A program made the position numbers and the translations under genes. Shown here piece after piece: positions 45,336-55,090 of a DNA stretch of 64,000 bases. Source of the DNA: Acetivibrio thermocellus ATCC 27405 (GTDB lineage: Bacteria; Bacillota; Clostridia; Acetivibrionales; Acetivibrionaceae). The stretch's first letter is position 1. Every line of letters begins with the position of its first letter. The DNA is taken from NCBI RefSeq assembly GCF_000015865.1, contig NC_009012.1, forward strand, positions 3,093,081 to 3,157,080, read 5' to 3'. The notes below the pieces were generated by a model that was given only the letters and a program-made list of their open reading frames with translations, had not been told where the DNA came from and ran no database searches.

Positions 45336-45485
45336 GAAAAATTTTATTAAAATGTGCAAAGAAAGGAGGAATTTCAAACTTTTCATCGAATAAAATTAAC
45401 TTAGAAATTGCAAAGCATAGCATTTATTTTAAATAAAAAATAAATTTTCAAATCAAATCCAATAAAATAAACAGGAGGATAGTAT

Positions 45486-45761
45486 ATGAATAAGACAGAG
45501 TTAATAGCAAGTATGGCTGAAAAAAGTCAATTATCAAAGAAAGATGCTGAAAAAGCTCTTAACGCTTTTATAGAAAGTGTTGAGGAAGCACTTGCGAAAG
45601 GTGACAAAATTCAGTTGGTAGGATTTGGCTCTTTTGAAGTAAGAGAAAGAGCTGAAAGAAAGGGAAGAAACCCTCAGACAAAAGAAGAAATTGTGATTCC
45701 TGCTACTAAGACTCCAATTTTCAAGGTTGGAAAAGGCTTGAAGGAATTAGTAAACAAATAG
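45486..45761 (+). CDS. hup: HU-family DNA-binding protein
   Basis: 91-residue nucleoid protein. Contains GDKIQLVGFGSFEVRERAERKGRNPQT, the DNA-gripping beta arm of HU, and the C-terminal helix FKVGKGLKELV. CAGGAGGA lies 8 bases before the ATG. Its presence between mazG and rqcP is a common clostridial arrangement. Confidence 0.96.
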   Translation: MNKTELIASMAEKSQLSKKDAEKALNAFIESVEEALAKGDKIQLVGFGSFEVRERAERKGRNPQTKEEIVIPATKTPIFKVGKGLKELVNK

Positions 45762-45870
45762 GATTTAAAATAAAATTATAAAATAAAACTGATGCAAAAG
45801 GGCTTCCAGAGGTGAAGCCTTTTTATTTGACCTCTTGGATTAAAATATATGTGCGGAGGATTTTATTGGT

Positions 45871-46110
45871 ATGAGAATTGACAAATATCTTAAAGTGTCA
45901 AGACTTATCAAAAGGCGTACATTGGCCAATGAAGCCTGCGAGCAGGGAAGGGTCCTGATAAATGGCAAAGTGGCAAAACCGGGTACTGAAGTGAAAGTTG
46001 GAGACATTATAGAAATCCGTTTTGGAAACAGTACCACAAAAGTTGAAGTAACGGCAATAAATGAGCATGTTTTAAAAGCCGAATCAAAAGATATGTATAT
46101 TATCAGATAA
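45871..46110 (+). CDS. rqcP: RqcP (YabO), S4-domain ribosome quality-control factor
   Basis: 79 residues, a single S4 RNA-binding domain: RIDKYLKVSRLIKRRTLANEACEQGRVLINGK. In Bacillus RqcP works with RqcH on stalled 50S subunits to add alanine tails. CGGAGGA upstream of the ATG. Directly before yabP. Confidence 0.93.
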   Translation: MRIDKYLKVSRLIKRRTLANEACEQGRVLINGKVAKPGTEVKVGDIIEIRFGNSTTKVEVTAINEHVLKAESKDMYIIR

Positions 46111-46132
46111 TTTTACAAGAAAGCAATAAGGT

Positions 46133-46167
46133 AAAAAAGGCATTGAAGAAAGATGCCTTTTTTATTT
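46133..46167 (+). terminator. Terminator after rqcP
   Basis: Stem AAAAAAGGCAT/ATGCCTTTTTT with a 9-base loop, then TATTTTTG. Confidence 0.9.
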
Positions 46168-46274
46168 TTGTCTTGTTTATTTTTTAGATTATGAAATTCT
46201 TTGTTAAAAGTCATTTTTGTTATTGTACATGCATAAATATTTAAAGGTGTAACATAAAATTGGAGGGATAAGGT

Positions 46275-46565
46275 ATGGTTGATGATAAAAAGGTGCAAAA
46301 GACCGGAATGCACAGCCTCATTCTTGAAAACAGGGAAAGGCTTACCGTGACGGGAGTCGTGGATGTGGAAAGCTTCAATGATGAGATGGTTGTGGCTGAT
46401 ACGGAAATGGGGCTTTTAATCATACGGGGAGAAGACCTTCATATAAACAAATTAAGTGTGGAAAGTTCCGAGCTTAGTATAGAAGGATACATAGCAAGCC
46501 TTGAATACAGCGATAAGGACGGAAGATCAAAAGGAATGAGCTTTTTTGCAAAAATGTTCAGATAG
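46275..46565 (+). CDS. yabP: Sporulation protein YabP
   Basis: 96 residues of the YabP/YqfC family: LILENRERLTVTGVVDVESFNDEMV and MGLLIIRGEDLHINKLS. Needed for spore coat/cortex formation in related species. GGAGGG precedes ATG 46275. Five bases before yabQ. Confidence 0.95.
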   Translation: MVDDKKVQKTGMHSLILENRERLTVTGVVDVESFNDEMVVADTEMGLLIIRGEDLHINKLSVESSELSIEGYIASLEYSDKDGRSKGMSFFAKMFR

Positions 46566-46570
46566 GATAA

Positions 46571-47089
46571 GTGATAAAATTGTGGGTATCTGTTAGCAAT
46601 CAGGCATATGTTTTTTTAAATTGTGTTCTCGGAGGCATGATTGTAGCATTTGTATATGATATTTTCAGGGTCAGAAGGAAGGCAATAAAATCAAGCAACC
46701 TCATTGTATATTTTGAAGATTTTATTTACTGGATTATTGTTGCATTAATTCTTTTTGCCATTATTTACAGGAGCAATGAGGGCGAACTGAGAGGATATCT
46801 CATGTTGGGAGTGGCCATTGGCATTATATTGTATGCTTTGCTTTTAAGCAGAATAGTCATGGCCGTATTCCTGTTCGTTATTAAAACAGTATATAAAGTG
46901 GCTGTTGCCGTTTTCGGCATCTTGCTGATTCCGATTAGGATAATCCTTAAAATTTTGGGCATACCGGTAAAAAAAGCATGCAAAATTGTCACCCGGGGTG
47001 CAAGAAAGATAAAAGGAGCCGGCAGGAGAAAGTTGAGCAAAATAAAAGTATCGGGCAGAATATTTAATAACATTAGGAAAAAAATATAA
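46571..47089 (+). CDS. yabQ: Spore cortex membrane protein YabQ
   Basis: 172 residues, about four helices and a basic C terminus (RGARKIKGAGRRKLSKIKV). Required for cortex assembly in Bacillus. GTG 46571 follows a weak AGGATAA, 5 bases after yabP, so translational coupling is likely. Order yabP-yabQ-divIC is conserved. Confidence 0.9.
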   Translation: MIKLWVSVSNQAYVFLNCVLGGMIVAFVYDIFRVRRKAIKSSNLIVYFEDFIYWIIVALILFAIIYRSNEGELRGYLMLGVAIGIILYALLLSRIVMAVFLFVIKTVYKVAVAVFGILLIPIRIILKILGIPVKKACKIVTRGARKIKGAGRRKLSKIKVSGRIFNNIRKKI

Positions 47090-47214
47090 GGAAGGAGGAT
47101 TTTTCTAATACATGTAGAATTATAATAGTGTATAATATTATGTATTGAATAATTCTATTATTTTAATACAATTATTAATTAATACAATAGGTTTTAACAG
47201 GGAGAGGGCAATTA

Positions 47215-47496
47215 ATGAACAAAAGAAAAAAGCGTAGTTGGGGATTGATTATTATAACCGGGGCTTTAATGATGTATCTGGGGACTGTTCTTGTCAAGCA
47301 ACAGTTTATAATTAATTCCCAGCGGCAGCAGTTAAAACAGATTCAAGAGAATATAGAACAGGAGAAAGAGCTTAATGAGAAACTTCTCAGGCAGAAAGAA
47401 GAAATTGCATCGAAAGAATATAGTGAGAAAATTGCCCGGGAGAGTCTCGGAATGGTTAAAAACGGAGAAAGGGTTTTTGTGGATGTGAATCAGTAG
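47215..47496 (+). CDS. divIC: Septum formation initiator DivIC/FtsB family
   Basis: 93-residue bitopic division protein: cytoplasmic basic start (NKRKKRSWG), one helix (about 9-27), a coiled coil (QQLKQIQENIEQEKELNEKL) and the conserved end REEIA..ARESLGMVKNGERVFV-like. Partners FtsL/FtsQ at the divisome. AGGGAGAGGG upstream. Confidence 0.93.
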   Translation: MNKRKKRSWGLIIITGALMMYLGTVLVKQQFIINSQRQQLKQIQENIEQEKELNEKLLRQKEEIASKEYSEKIARESLGMVKNGERVFVDVNQ

Positions 47497-47614
47497 TCTG
47501 ATTCTTCTTACCCTTCATTTTCCTTGATTTAGGACTTTCATGATACTTGACGCAAGTCGATATCATATTATATAATCTAAGTACTTTATTTAATCAGGAG
47601 GAATTAATTAATTT

Positions 47615-48037
47615 ATGCTCGTTGAAGTAGGTAAAATTGTTGAGGGCAGAGTTTCCGGCATCACCAGTTTCGGAGCTTTCGTTGAGCTCTCAAATGGTCA
47701 GACTGGCTTGGTTCACATCTCTGAAGTTGCTGATGAGTATGTAAAAGACATTAAATCTCATCTCAAAGAAAATCAAACGGTAAAAGTCAAAATTATTTCT
47801 GTGGACAAAAACGGAAAAATAAGCCTGTCTATTAAGAGAGCTTCAGACCCGAAAAAATCTGTTTCCAAGTCCACCAAACCTGAGGAAGTAGATTGGGGTA
47901 GCCGCAATTCGGCCAATCTTACGTTTGAGGAGCGTCTTGCCAAATTCATGAAAGACAGCGACGAAAGATTGCACGACCTCAAGAAAAATTTTGAATCCAA
48001 AAGGGGCGGCGGAGGATACAGAAAGTTTGTCCAGTAA
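47615..48037 (+). CDS. yabR: S1-domain RNA-binding protein YabR
   Basis: 140 residues: an N-terminal S1 domain (VEGRVSGITSFGAFVELSNG, VKIISVDKNGKISLSIKR) and a disordered charged tail ending GGGGYRKFVQ. AGGAGGA upstream of the ATG at 47615. Follows divIC as in Bacillus. Confidence 0.95.
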   Translation: MLVEVGKIVEGRVSGITSFGAFVELSNGQTGLVHISEVADEYVKDIKSHLKENQTVKVKIISVDKNGKISLSIKRASDPKKSVSKSTKPEEVDWGSRNSANLTFEERLAKFMKDSDERLHDLKKNFESKRGGGGYRKFVQ

Positions 48038-48152
48038 ACCTTTTTCTTTTGTAAAAAGGTTAATTGTGTGAAGCTTTGGCCTATCACCAAAGATTAAATG
48101 GCTTGTTGCATTTTTTGCCTGTAATATGCAATAGAATATGGTGCATAATATT

Positions 48153-48190
48153 AAAGGGACTTTTATTGATGTGAATAAAAGTCTCTTTTT
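48153..48190 (+). terminator. Terminator after yabR
   Basis: Stem AAAGGGACTTTTATT/AATAAAAGTCTCTTTT with a 6-base loop and a T tail. Confidence 0.85.
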
Positions 48191-48201
48191 GAATGTATTA
48201 A

Positions 48202-48271
48202 TTTTTAACGGTGAATGAGCAGGATAAAGAAGCAGATATTTTATTGTATTGGAATAAATCACCGTTAAAAA
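48202..48271. repeat. 13-bp perfect inverted repeat upstream of the tRNA promoter
   Basis: TTTTTAACGGTGA (48202-48214) and TCACCGTTAAAAA (48259-48271), 44 bases apart. The right arm ends 4 bases before the -35 box, so it could be a binding site or a remnant of a mobile end. Confidence 0.6.
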
Positions 48272-48275
48272 AGTG

Positions 48276-48304
48276 TTGACATTGAAAAAAACGTATATTA
48301 TAAT
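48276..48304 (+). promoter_or_regulatory. Consensus sigma-A promoter for the tRNA pair
   Basis: TTGACA (48276-48281), exactly 17 bases, TATAAT (48299-48304). Perfect match to the vegetative consensus, 32 bases upstream of tRNA-Leu. Confidence 0.92.
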
Positions 48305-48336
48305 AAAAAAGTCATTAGGACGGAAACTTCATAATA

Positions 48337-48426
48337 GCCGGAGTGGCGGAACTGGCAGACGCACAGGACTTAAAATCCTGCGGGACTTATCCTCCCGTAC
48401 CGGTTCGATTCCGGTCTCCGGCACCA
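48337..48426 (+). tRNA. tRNA-Leu (anticodon UAA)
   Basis: 90 bases including encoded CCA. Acceptor GCCGGAG/CTCCGGC, anticodon loop CTTAAAA, a long variable arm (GCGGGACTTATCCTCCCGT) typical of class II leucine tRNA, and GGTTCGATTCC T-arm. Confidence 0.96.
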
Positions 48427-48436
48427 GGTAAAACGA

Positions 48437-48512
<76 letters not shown>

Positions 48513-48521
48513 GACAACAGT

Positions 48522-48552
48522 CCTGTAAGCACAACGCTTACAGGTTTTTTTA
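48522..48552 (+). terminator. Terminator of the tRNA transcript
   Basis: Stem CCTGTAAGC/GCTTACAGG, 5-base loop, then TTTTTTTA. Confidence 0.93.
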
Positions 48553-48703
48553 TGCAATAAATTAAGGAAATATTATTTAAAATTTAGAAGGATTTTGCAT
48601 GTGGATGTAGAAATTAAATAATTACATAAATTTTTCTTTAAAGATTTACCCAATATCATCATAATTAGGCAACTCTGGTTAAAAGACTCTTCATAACCTG
48701 TGC

Positions 48704-48731
48704 TAAACAGCCTTCAATTGGTAGCGGATAT
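48704..48731 (+). promoter_or_regulatory. Putative sigma-D promoter of the chemoreceptor gene
   Basis: TAAA (48704-48707), 16 bases, GCGGATAT (48724-48731). One base longer and one base different from TAAA-N15-GCCGATAA, but the position 27 bases before a chemotaxis gene fits flagellar-regulon control. Confidence 0.5.
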
Positions 48732-48758
48732 AACCAAATCCATGGGAGGGAGCGGTGT

Positions 48759-50015
48759 ATGATAAAGATTAGAAGTACCAACAGGCCTTTAAGGATAGCC
48801 TATTTGATTTCTGCCGTACTTGCAGTGGGCCACGGTATATTTATTTATATAATGTCAGGCGGAAGAACGGCAGCTTTAATTACCAATGTATTGGTGTGCG
48901 CACTTGTGGCATTTTCAATAAAAGTGGCAACTGATATTACATTCAGAAGAATTGTCAACAGAATCAATACGGATATGGAGAAAATAAACCAGGGAGATCT
49001 GTCCCACCTGATTGAAACTAAAGACACCGGCGAAGTGAAAAAAATATCTGTGGCTGTCAATTCCATGTTGCAGGATATTTGTACATTGATTGAAAGCTTC
49101 CTCTCTCTTTCGTCCCTTATTATGGAATCCACGGAAAAAGTGAGTGCTGCTGCCGAGTCGGCATCGCAGGCCATGGAGGAAATATCGAGAACTGTGGAGC
49201 AAATAGCAACAGGAGCGTCATCCCAGGCAAATGAGGCACAACAAGGTGTACAGGTTATGGATAAGCTGTCAGAGCAGATCACACTGGTATATCAAAATTA
49301 TAACAGCATCATAGATGATACAAGGAAAATCAGTGAATTGAACAACATTGGACTGCAGTCGGTCAAAGTGTTGAGGGACAAGTCCAAAGAGAACTATGAA
49401 ACGACGGAAAAAATATTTTCGGTTGTGGAAAAGCTTGCAGATGGGATAAAGGATATAGGAAACTTTGTTGAGTCCATTGAAAATATAGCGGAACAAACAA
49501 ACCTGCTGGCACTGAATGCAGCGATAGAGGCGGCAAGGGCCGGAGACGCGGGAAAAGGATTTGCAGTGGTCGCCGATGAAGTCAGAAAGCTTGCGGATCA
49601 AAGCAGGAAATCCACGGAAGAGATAAATTTGTTGGTGAACAGTATACAGGAAGAATCCGTATTGGCGATAGAGTCCATGGAAATAATGAGAAAAGTGTCG
49701 GCAGAGCAGAGTGAGGCCGTCAATCAGACGGACAATGCTTTCAGTGATATTGCAAATGCAATAGATTCCATAGTTTTAAGAATTGAAAATGTAAATCAGG
49801 CGGTTGAGAAAATGCAGAATGACAAGGGAGAAGTAATTGCCACGATTGAAAACATTTCAGCGGTTTGTGAGGAAACGGCGGCGTTCAGTAAAGAAGTGGC
49901 GATGACAACAGAGCATCAATTGAAGTATATTGATGAGATGAAGGAGGCTTCAAGCAGCCTCAGCGGACTTGTGAAGGAGCTTGATGCGAAATTGGCAAAG
50001 TATAAGATAAAATAG
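48759..50015 (+). CDS. Methyl-accepting chemotaxis protein without extracellular sensor
   Basis: 418 residues. Two helices (about 11-30 and 36-54) separated by only a few residues, a HAMP-like linker, then a full signalling hairpin with the tip motif [36 protein letters not shown]. With no periplasmic domain, it may sense membrane or intracellular signals. GGGAGGGA before the ATG, and a sigma-D-like promoter. Flanked by unrelated genes. Confidence 0.93.
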   Translation: MIKIRSTNRPLRIAYLISAVLAVGHGIFIYIMSGGRTAALITNVLVCALVAFSIKVATDITFRRIVNRINTDMEKINQGDLSHLIETKDTGEVKKISVAVNSMLQDICTLIESFLSLSSLIMESTEKVSAAAESASQAMEEISRTVEQIATGASSQANEAQQGVQVMDKLSEQITLVYQNYNSIIDDTRKISELNNIGLQSVKVLRDKSKENYETTEKIFSVVEKLADGIKDIGNFVESIENIAEQTNLLALNAAIEAARAGDAGKGFAVVADEVRKLADQSRKSTEEINLLVNSIQEESVLAIESMEIMRKVSAEQSEAVNQTDNAFSDIANAIDSIVLRIENVNQAVEKMQNDKGEVIATIENISAVCEETAAFSKEVAMTTEHQLKYIDEMKEASSSLSGLVKELDAKLAKYKIK

Positions 50016-50074
50016 GTATTGGATTAAAATAAAGATAATAAAGATTATTTAAAAGATTTATTTCCAAAATCTCG

Positions 50075-50098
50075 ATAAGGCCTTTACCGGGCCTTATT
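50075..50098 (+). terminator. Weak terminator after the chemoreceptor
   Basis: Stem ATAAGGCC/GGCCTTAT around TTTACCG, tail TAAATTT. The remaining 200 bases before the UbiB gene hold nothing recognisable. Confidence 0.5.
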
Positions 50099-50324
50099 AA
50101 ATTTGAAAGGGTATTTTCAAAAGTTGTTCTTGGATTTGGCAGTTGTTGACTGTTTTCCCCGTACAGTGCTAATATTAAATTAGTTAAAAGTCTCGAACAA
50201 TATCCAATTCTTTGGAATTTAAAAATGTAAACAGACAATACTAAAATAGGTAAAATGCAAAATAAAAAACCGGGGATAAAAAGCAATTTTAAATGAAATC
50301 CAAATGGCAAAGTCGGTGGATGAC

Positions 50325-52025
50325 ATGGTTATAAATAAAAGGGTCAATATAAAAAGATATAAAGAAATAATATCAGTTTTTGCGAAACATGGCTTTGGTC
50401 TGCTGTTTGACCAACTAGGTATTTTTGACTATTTAAAGATGGGAAAGAAGTTTTCATCCGATGAGGGAGAAGACGACAGCGCAAAACTCTCCATGGGTGA
50501 GCGAATCCGGCTGTCCTGTGAAGAACTTGGCCCAACCTTTGTAAAAATGGGTCAGATACTCAGTACAAGGCCCGATGTTATTCCATCCGATATTATTGAA
50601 GAATTAAAAAAACTTCAGGACTCAGTGCACCCGTTTTCCTTTGATGAGGTCAGGACGGTAATAGAAAGCGAGTTTGAAGACAAAATTGAGAATATTTTTA
50701 TGGAGTTTTCAGAAGAACCCATTGCTGCGGCTTCCATATCCCAGGTTCATTGCGCAAGGTTGAAATCCGGTGAAAAAGTTGCGGTTAAGGTACAAAGACC
50801 GGGTATAGAAAGAAACATAGCTTTGGACTTAAATATTCTTAAAGACCTTGTGCATTTTATTGAGAATCACACAAAATACGGTAAGATTTATGATCTTGTC
50901 GGAATTGTGGTAGACTTTGAAAACACGATAAAGAACGAGCTGGATTTTACCAAAGAAGGGGAAAACGCCGAAACTTTCAGAAAAAATTTTGCCAAAGACG
51001 GAATTGCAAGAGTTCCGGAGATTAAGTGGACGTATACCACACGGCGTGTACTTACAATGGAATACGTTGAAGGTATTCAGATTGACGACCTGGAGGGACT
51101 TGAAAAGGCGGGAATTGACAAAGTGGAGCTTGCCAGAAACCTTGCTACGTCAATATGCAATCAAATACTTACAGACGGCTTTTATCATGCTGACCCGCAC
51201 CCGGGAAATATCAGAGTCCTTGCGGACGGAACGATAGTTTTTTTAGATTTGGGAATGGTTGGAATCATCAATGAGTCGCGAAAGAAAATGATATCAAATT
51301 TTTTTATAGGCGTTTCCACAAAAAACAGCAAAATAGTGGCCCGTTCAATTGTTGACCTGGGAGAAATGTCGGAGAGGCGTAATTTAAAAAGGTTTGAAAA
51401 AGATATAGACAAAATGATTGATAAATATATTGCCATGCCTTGGAGTGAAATAAAAGTAGTTGACCTGTTTTATGAGGTGTTTAATATTGCCTTTGTAAAT
51501 GAAATAAAGATACCGCGGGAATTTGCAATGCTGGCCAAAACCCTTGGTACTGCCCAGGGAGTTTTGGAAAAGCTGGCACCGGATCTTAACACCATAGAAA
51601 TCGCAAAACCCATAGCGAAGAAGCTTATGTATCGGTCCTTTTCGATAAAAAATGTTACCGACAGCATAAAAAAGAATGCCTTAAATTACCGGGATGCGAT
51701 GGATCTGCTTAATGAGTTTCCGTCCATTGTTTTAGGCATTCTGGAAAAATTCGAAGACAGGGACTACACTCTTCAGCTGGGGATTAAAGACATTGACAAA
51801 ATTATGAAGAGGCTTGACAGAAACTTCAACAGGATGTCTTTGAGTGTGGTGCTTCTTGCCGTAAGTATTATTATTACGGGTGTTATTATAGGTTCCAGCC
51901 AGAGTGCAAGTCCGGGAAGTGAAATGTATTTTGTAAATGTTACGGCCCTCAGAATTGGGCTGGGAATTGTGGTGGCCATAATATTGGGCCTGGTTATTTC
52001 CATGTTTCGGTCAAATCACTTTTAA
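50325..52025 (+). CDS. UbiB/AarF/ABC1-family atypical kinase-like protein
   Basis: 566 residues. UbiB signature KMGQ (LGPTFVKMGQILSTRPDVIP), catalytic-like DPHPGNI and FLDLGMVG motifs, and two C-terminal membrane helices (about 510-530, 545-565). Family members support isoprenoid/quinone lipid metabolism; anaerobic Clostridia often have one of unclear role. Start uncertain: ATG 50325 has GGTGG 5 bases upstream, ATG 50304 has no SD. Its stop abuts the convergent zinc-ribbon gene. Confidence 0.88.
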   Translation: MVINKRVNIKRYKEIISVFAKHGFGLLFDQLGIFDYLKMGKKFSSDEGEDDSAKLSMGERIRLSCEELGPTFVKMGQILSTRPDVIPSDIIEELKKLQDSVHPFSFDEVRTVIESEFEDKIENIFMEFSEEPIAAASISQVHCARLKSGEKVAVKVQRPGIERNIALDLNILKDLVHFIENHTKYGKIYDLVGIVVDFENTIKNELDFTKEGENAETFRKNFAKDGIARVPEIKWTYTTRRVLTMEYVEGIQIDDLEGLEKAGIDKVELARNLATSICNQILTDGFYHADPHPGNIRVLADGTIVFLDLGMVGIINESRKKMISNFFIGVSTKNSKIVARSIVDLGEMSERRNLKRFEKDIDKMIDKYIAMPWSEIKVVDLFYEVFNIAFVNEIKIPREFAMLAKTLGTAQGVLEKLAPDLNTIEIAKPIAKKLMYRSFSIKNVTDSIKKNALNYRDAMDLLNEFPSIVLGILEKFEDRDYTLQLGIKDIDKIMKRLDRNFNRMSLSVVLLAVSIIITGVIIGSSQSASPGSEMYFVNVTALRIGLGIVVAIILGLVISMFRSNHF

Positions 52026-52430
52026 TTATGTTTTTCTTTTAAACTCGGTTCTGCATTTGGGACAGGTGATGACAATTGTTCCCTTGCCTTTGGGTACCCG
52101 CAGCTGGGCTTTGCATGTCGGACAGGAGAAATATTTGTGGGTTTTTGCATCTTTAATCCGCATTATTATATTGTCTGTGGTTTTCTTAAACCATGCAGTA
52201 AAGGAATCCATAAACATTACAAATTTATAGTTTTCAATTTTGCGACGGGTAGTGTTTTTTGAAAGTATTCTGTAAATGCTTATGCCCAGAGGGATATAGC
52301 CAATCAGGCCCAAAATGGGCATTTTCAGCAAGTTGCCTATCGAGTTTAGTGCTATAGAAAGAATGATTAAAAATATGGAAAGACGATCGATACCGTACCT
52401 TTCTCTCATGAATGTTCTAAGCCAGTCCAT
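52026..52430 (-). CDS. Membrane protein with C-terminal zinc ribbon
   Basis: 134 residues. N-terminal helices (about 15-60, two spans), a basic linker, and a CPTC...CPKC zinc ribbon (CPTCKAQLRVPKGKGTIVITCPKC) at the end. Start ATG 52430 after GGTGG; an earlier ATG at 52454 lacks an SD. Function unknown; stops adjacent, tail to tail, to the UbiB gene. Confidence 0.75.
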   Translation of the reverse strand: MDWLRTFMRERYGIDRLSIFLIILSIALNSIGNLLKMPILGLIGYIPLGISIYRILSKNTTRRKIENYKFVMFMDSFTAWFKKTTDNIIMRIKDAKTHKYFSCPTCKAQLRVPKGKGTIVITCPKCRTEFKRKT

Positions 52431-52466
52431 TTCCACCACCCTGTATCTGTTCAAAGTTTAAATAAC

Positions 52467-52494
52467 AATGGAGGGGCAATGTGCCCCGTCCATT
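52467..52494 (-). terminator. Hairpin after the P-type ATPase
   Basis: AATGGAGGGGCA/TGCCCCGTCCATT forms a 12-bp stem with one mismatch and a short loop. T tail is weak on both strands; it lies between the ATPase and the zinc-ribbon gene on the minus strand. Confidence 0.5.
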
Positions 52495-52495
52495 A

Positions 52496-55090
52496 TTATG
52501 CTTTCTTTATCAAATATATAACAAACTTGACTGTTTCCACAATAGGAATAATCGCAAAAGCCAGCGCAATTGAAACAAGTAAGTTTGCTCCCGAAAGCGG
52601 GGTCAGTTTGAATATGTCGTTTATGCCCGGTACATATATTACAAACAGCGATAAAACGAAAGCCATAACCATTGCACCAAACAGGACTTTGTTGCGGGTT
52701 TTCAATCTGAAAATTGATTTCGTCATTGATCTTAGGTTGAGGGCCTGGAAAACTTCACATACGGACATTGTCAAAAATGCCATTGTAGTTCCTGTTATAT
52801 GGGACTGTGTGTTGCCTATAAAGTAGGATATCAACGTTAAAGCAGCAATGGCAATGCCTTGGTATATTACGCTAAAGCCCAGACCATGGGCGAAAATACC
52901 TTCTTTTGCACTGCGCGGAGGCCTTTTCATAATGTCTTCTTCGGCTTCTTCCATACCCAGTGCTATAGCAGGTAATGAGTCGGTTACAAGGTTAATCCAC
53001 AGAATGTGTATGGGCGAAAACAGTATAAATCCTCTAAGTGTAGCTATAAACAGTGCAATGACTTCGCTCAAGTTTGAAGATAAAAGAAACTGTATGGATT
53101 TGCGGATGTTGTCATATATCCTGCGGCCCTCTTCAACGGCATGGACGATTGAAGCAAAGTTGTCGTCGGCCAGAACCATGTCGGACACATTTTTGGTAAC
53201 ATCGGTACCGGTAATTCCCATGCCGACACCTATATCGGCGGATTTAAGAGCCGGAGCGTCATTGACGCCGTCTCCCGTCATTGCGGTAATCTTGCCGCGT
53301 TTTTTCCATGCATTTACGATTCGTACCTTGTGTTCGGGCTGTACCCGGGCATATACGGAATAATTATTAACTTTTTCTTCAAAATCGCTGTCGGATATTT
53401 CAGATAGTTCCGCTCCGGTGATAGCCTGGCTTTCATCGGATATAATGCCCAGTTCCTTTGCAATGGCCACTGCGGTGTCTTTATGGTCACCGGTGATCAT
53501 AATAGGACGTATACCGGCATCACGGCACTCTTCAATTGCTGCTTTTACCTCCGGGCGCACAGGGTCAATCATGCCTGCAAGACCTATAAATGTCAAATCC
53601 CGCTCCAGGTTTTCCGGAGATGTGTCGGAAGGCAAAGTGTCTGTCTCTTTCATTGCCGATGCCAATACGCGAAGGGCTTTGTTTGCCATTCTCTTGTTTT
53701 CATTGAGAATTTCAGTGCGGTGTTTGTCTGTCAGAGGAACTACACCGTCTTTTGTAAGTATGTGAGTGCATTTCTTCAAAAGCTCATCGGGTGCTCCCTT
53801 TGTATACTGAATGAATTTTCCGTCCGAGGTTTTGTGCACTGTGGACATCATTTTCCTCATTGAATCAAAAGGGGCTTCTGCGACACGGGGCATTGATTTT
53901 TCCAGTTCGTTTTTGTTGACGCCCATGTCAAAAGCATACCTTACAAGGGCACTTTCCGTAGGTTCGCCGATTACTTCTCCGTTTTCCCCGGACAAAGCGG
54001 CATCGTTGCAAAGAGCCATGGAAACGGCAAGCTTTTCCACGTCACCGAAGGAATCTACAACAGTCATTTTATTCTGAGTCAGAGTACCTGTCTTGTCGGA
54101 GCAAATAATTTGTGTACAGCCTAATGTCTCAACTGCGGTAAGTCTTCGGATTATCGCATTGCGTTTGGACATTTTTGTGACACCGATGGAAAGAACAATG
54201 GTAACAACCGCTACCAAACCTTCAGGGATTGCAGCAACGGCCAGACTGATTGCCAGCAAAAACATTTCCAGAACGTTGTTTCTTGAAAAACCTCCGTTCT
54301 TTAATACGCCAAAGACAAATATGAATATGCAAATTCCCAGTACAGCTATGCTAAGCACTTTGCTCAGTTCGGCAAGTTTCTTTTGCAGAGGTGTTTTTTC
54401 CTCTTCCGTGCCGGAAATAATATTTGCAATTTTACCCATTTCCGTTGACATTCCGGTATTTACCACAATACCTTCACCGCGGCCGTATACAACATTGGTA
54501 CCCATGTAAGCCATGTTGCGGCGGTCACCGAGAGGAATGTCTTTATCCGATGGAGGTATTGCCCCGGCATCTTTTTCGATGGGTATTGATTCCCCGGTAA
54601 GGGATGCTTCTTCAATTTTAAGGCTTGAGGCTTCAATAATCCTCATGTCTGCAGGAACGGCATCACCTGCTTCAAGGAGAACTATATCACCGGGTACAAT
54701 TTCTTCGGACTTGATTTGCATTACCCGGCCGTTTCTCCTGACTTTTGAGTAAGGAGATGACATTTTCTGCAAAGCTTCGATGGCTTTTTCGGCCTTTCCT
54801 TCCTGCACTACGCCCAGTATTGAGTTTATGAGCACGACCATCAGTATGATGATTGAGTCGGCCGGCTCTCCGGCAAAACCTGAAATAATGGCGGCCACAA
54901 TCAAAACTATGATCATTGGATCTTTCAGTTGGTCTAAAAATCTGCCAAAGACGGTCTTTTTCTTGCCTTCGTCCAGCTTGTTGCGGCCATATTTTTCGAG
55001 CCGCAAAGAAGCTTCCTTCGGGTCAATGCCGTTTTTGGAGCTTCCCATATGTTCGAGCACGGTCTCGACACTTTCAAAATAATGTTTCAT
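52496..55090 (-). CDS. Calcium-type P-type (P2A) ATPase
   Basis: 864 residues, full length. Cation ATPase N-terminal domain (KHYFESVETVLEHMG..), actuator motif SLTGES, phosphorylation site CSDKTGTLTQNK, KGAPD in the N domain, and MTGDGVNDAPALK. Membrane motif PEGL (IPEGLVAVV) indicates Ca2+/Mn2+ transport. Start ATG 55090 with AAAGGGCG upstream; a longer reading has no SD. Divergent from a TetR gene that may control it. Confidence 0.93.
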   Translation of the reverse strand: MKHYFESVETVLEHMGSSKNGIDPKEASLRLEKYGRNKLDEGKKKTVFGRFLDQLKDPMIIVLIVAAIISGFAGEPADSIIILMVVLINSILGVVQEGKAEKAIEALQKMSSPYSKVRRNGRVMQIKSEEIVPGDIVLLEAGDAVPADMRIIEASSLKIEEASLTGESIPIEKDAGAIPPSDKDIPLGDRRNMAYMGTNVVYGRGEGIVVNTGMSTEMGKIANIISGTEEEKTPLQKKLAELSKVLSIAVLGICIFIFVFGVLKNGGFSRNNVLEMFLLAISLAVAAIPEGLVAVVTIVLSIGVTKMSKRNAIIRRLTAVETLGCTQIICSDKTGTLTQNKMTVVDSFGDVEKLAVSMALCNDAALSGENGEVIGEPTESALVRYAFDMGVNKNELEKSMPRVAEAPFDSMRKMMSTVHKTSDGKFIQYTKGAPDELLKKCTHILTKDGVVPLTDKHRTEILNENKRMANKALRVLASAMKETDTLPSDTSPENLERDLTFIGLAGMIDPVRPEVKAAIEECRDAGIRPIMITGDHKDTAVAIAKELGIISDESQAITGAELSEISDSDFEEKVNNYSVYARVQPEHKVRIVNAWKKRGKITAMTGDGVNDAPALKSADIGVGMGITGTDVTKNVSDMVLADDNFASIVHAVEEGRRIYDNIRKSIQFLLSSNLSEVIALFIATLRGFILFSPIHILWINLVTDSLPAIALGMEEAEEDIMKRPPRSAKEGIFAHGLGFSVIYQGIAIAALTLISYFIGNTQSHITGTTMAFLTMSVCEVFQALNLRSMTKSIFRLKTRNKVLFGAMVMAFVLSLFVIYVPGINDIFKLTPLSGANLLVSIALAFAIIPIVETVKFVIYLIKKA

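Noticed and set aside
52848-53863. Several open frames of 115-171 codons antisense to the P-type ATPase
   Set aside because: They mirror conserved ATPase motifs on the other strand and have no ribosome-binding sites.
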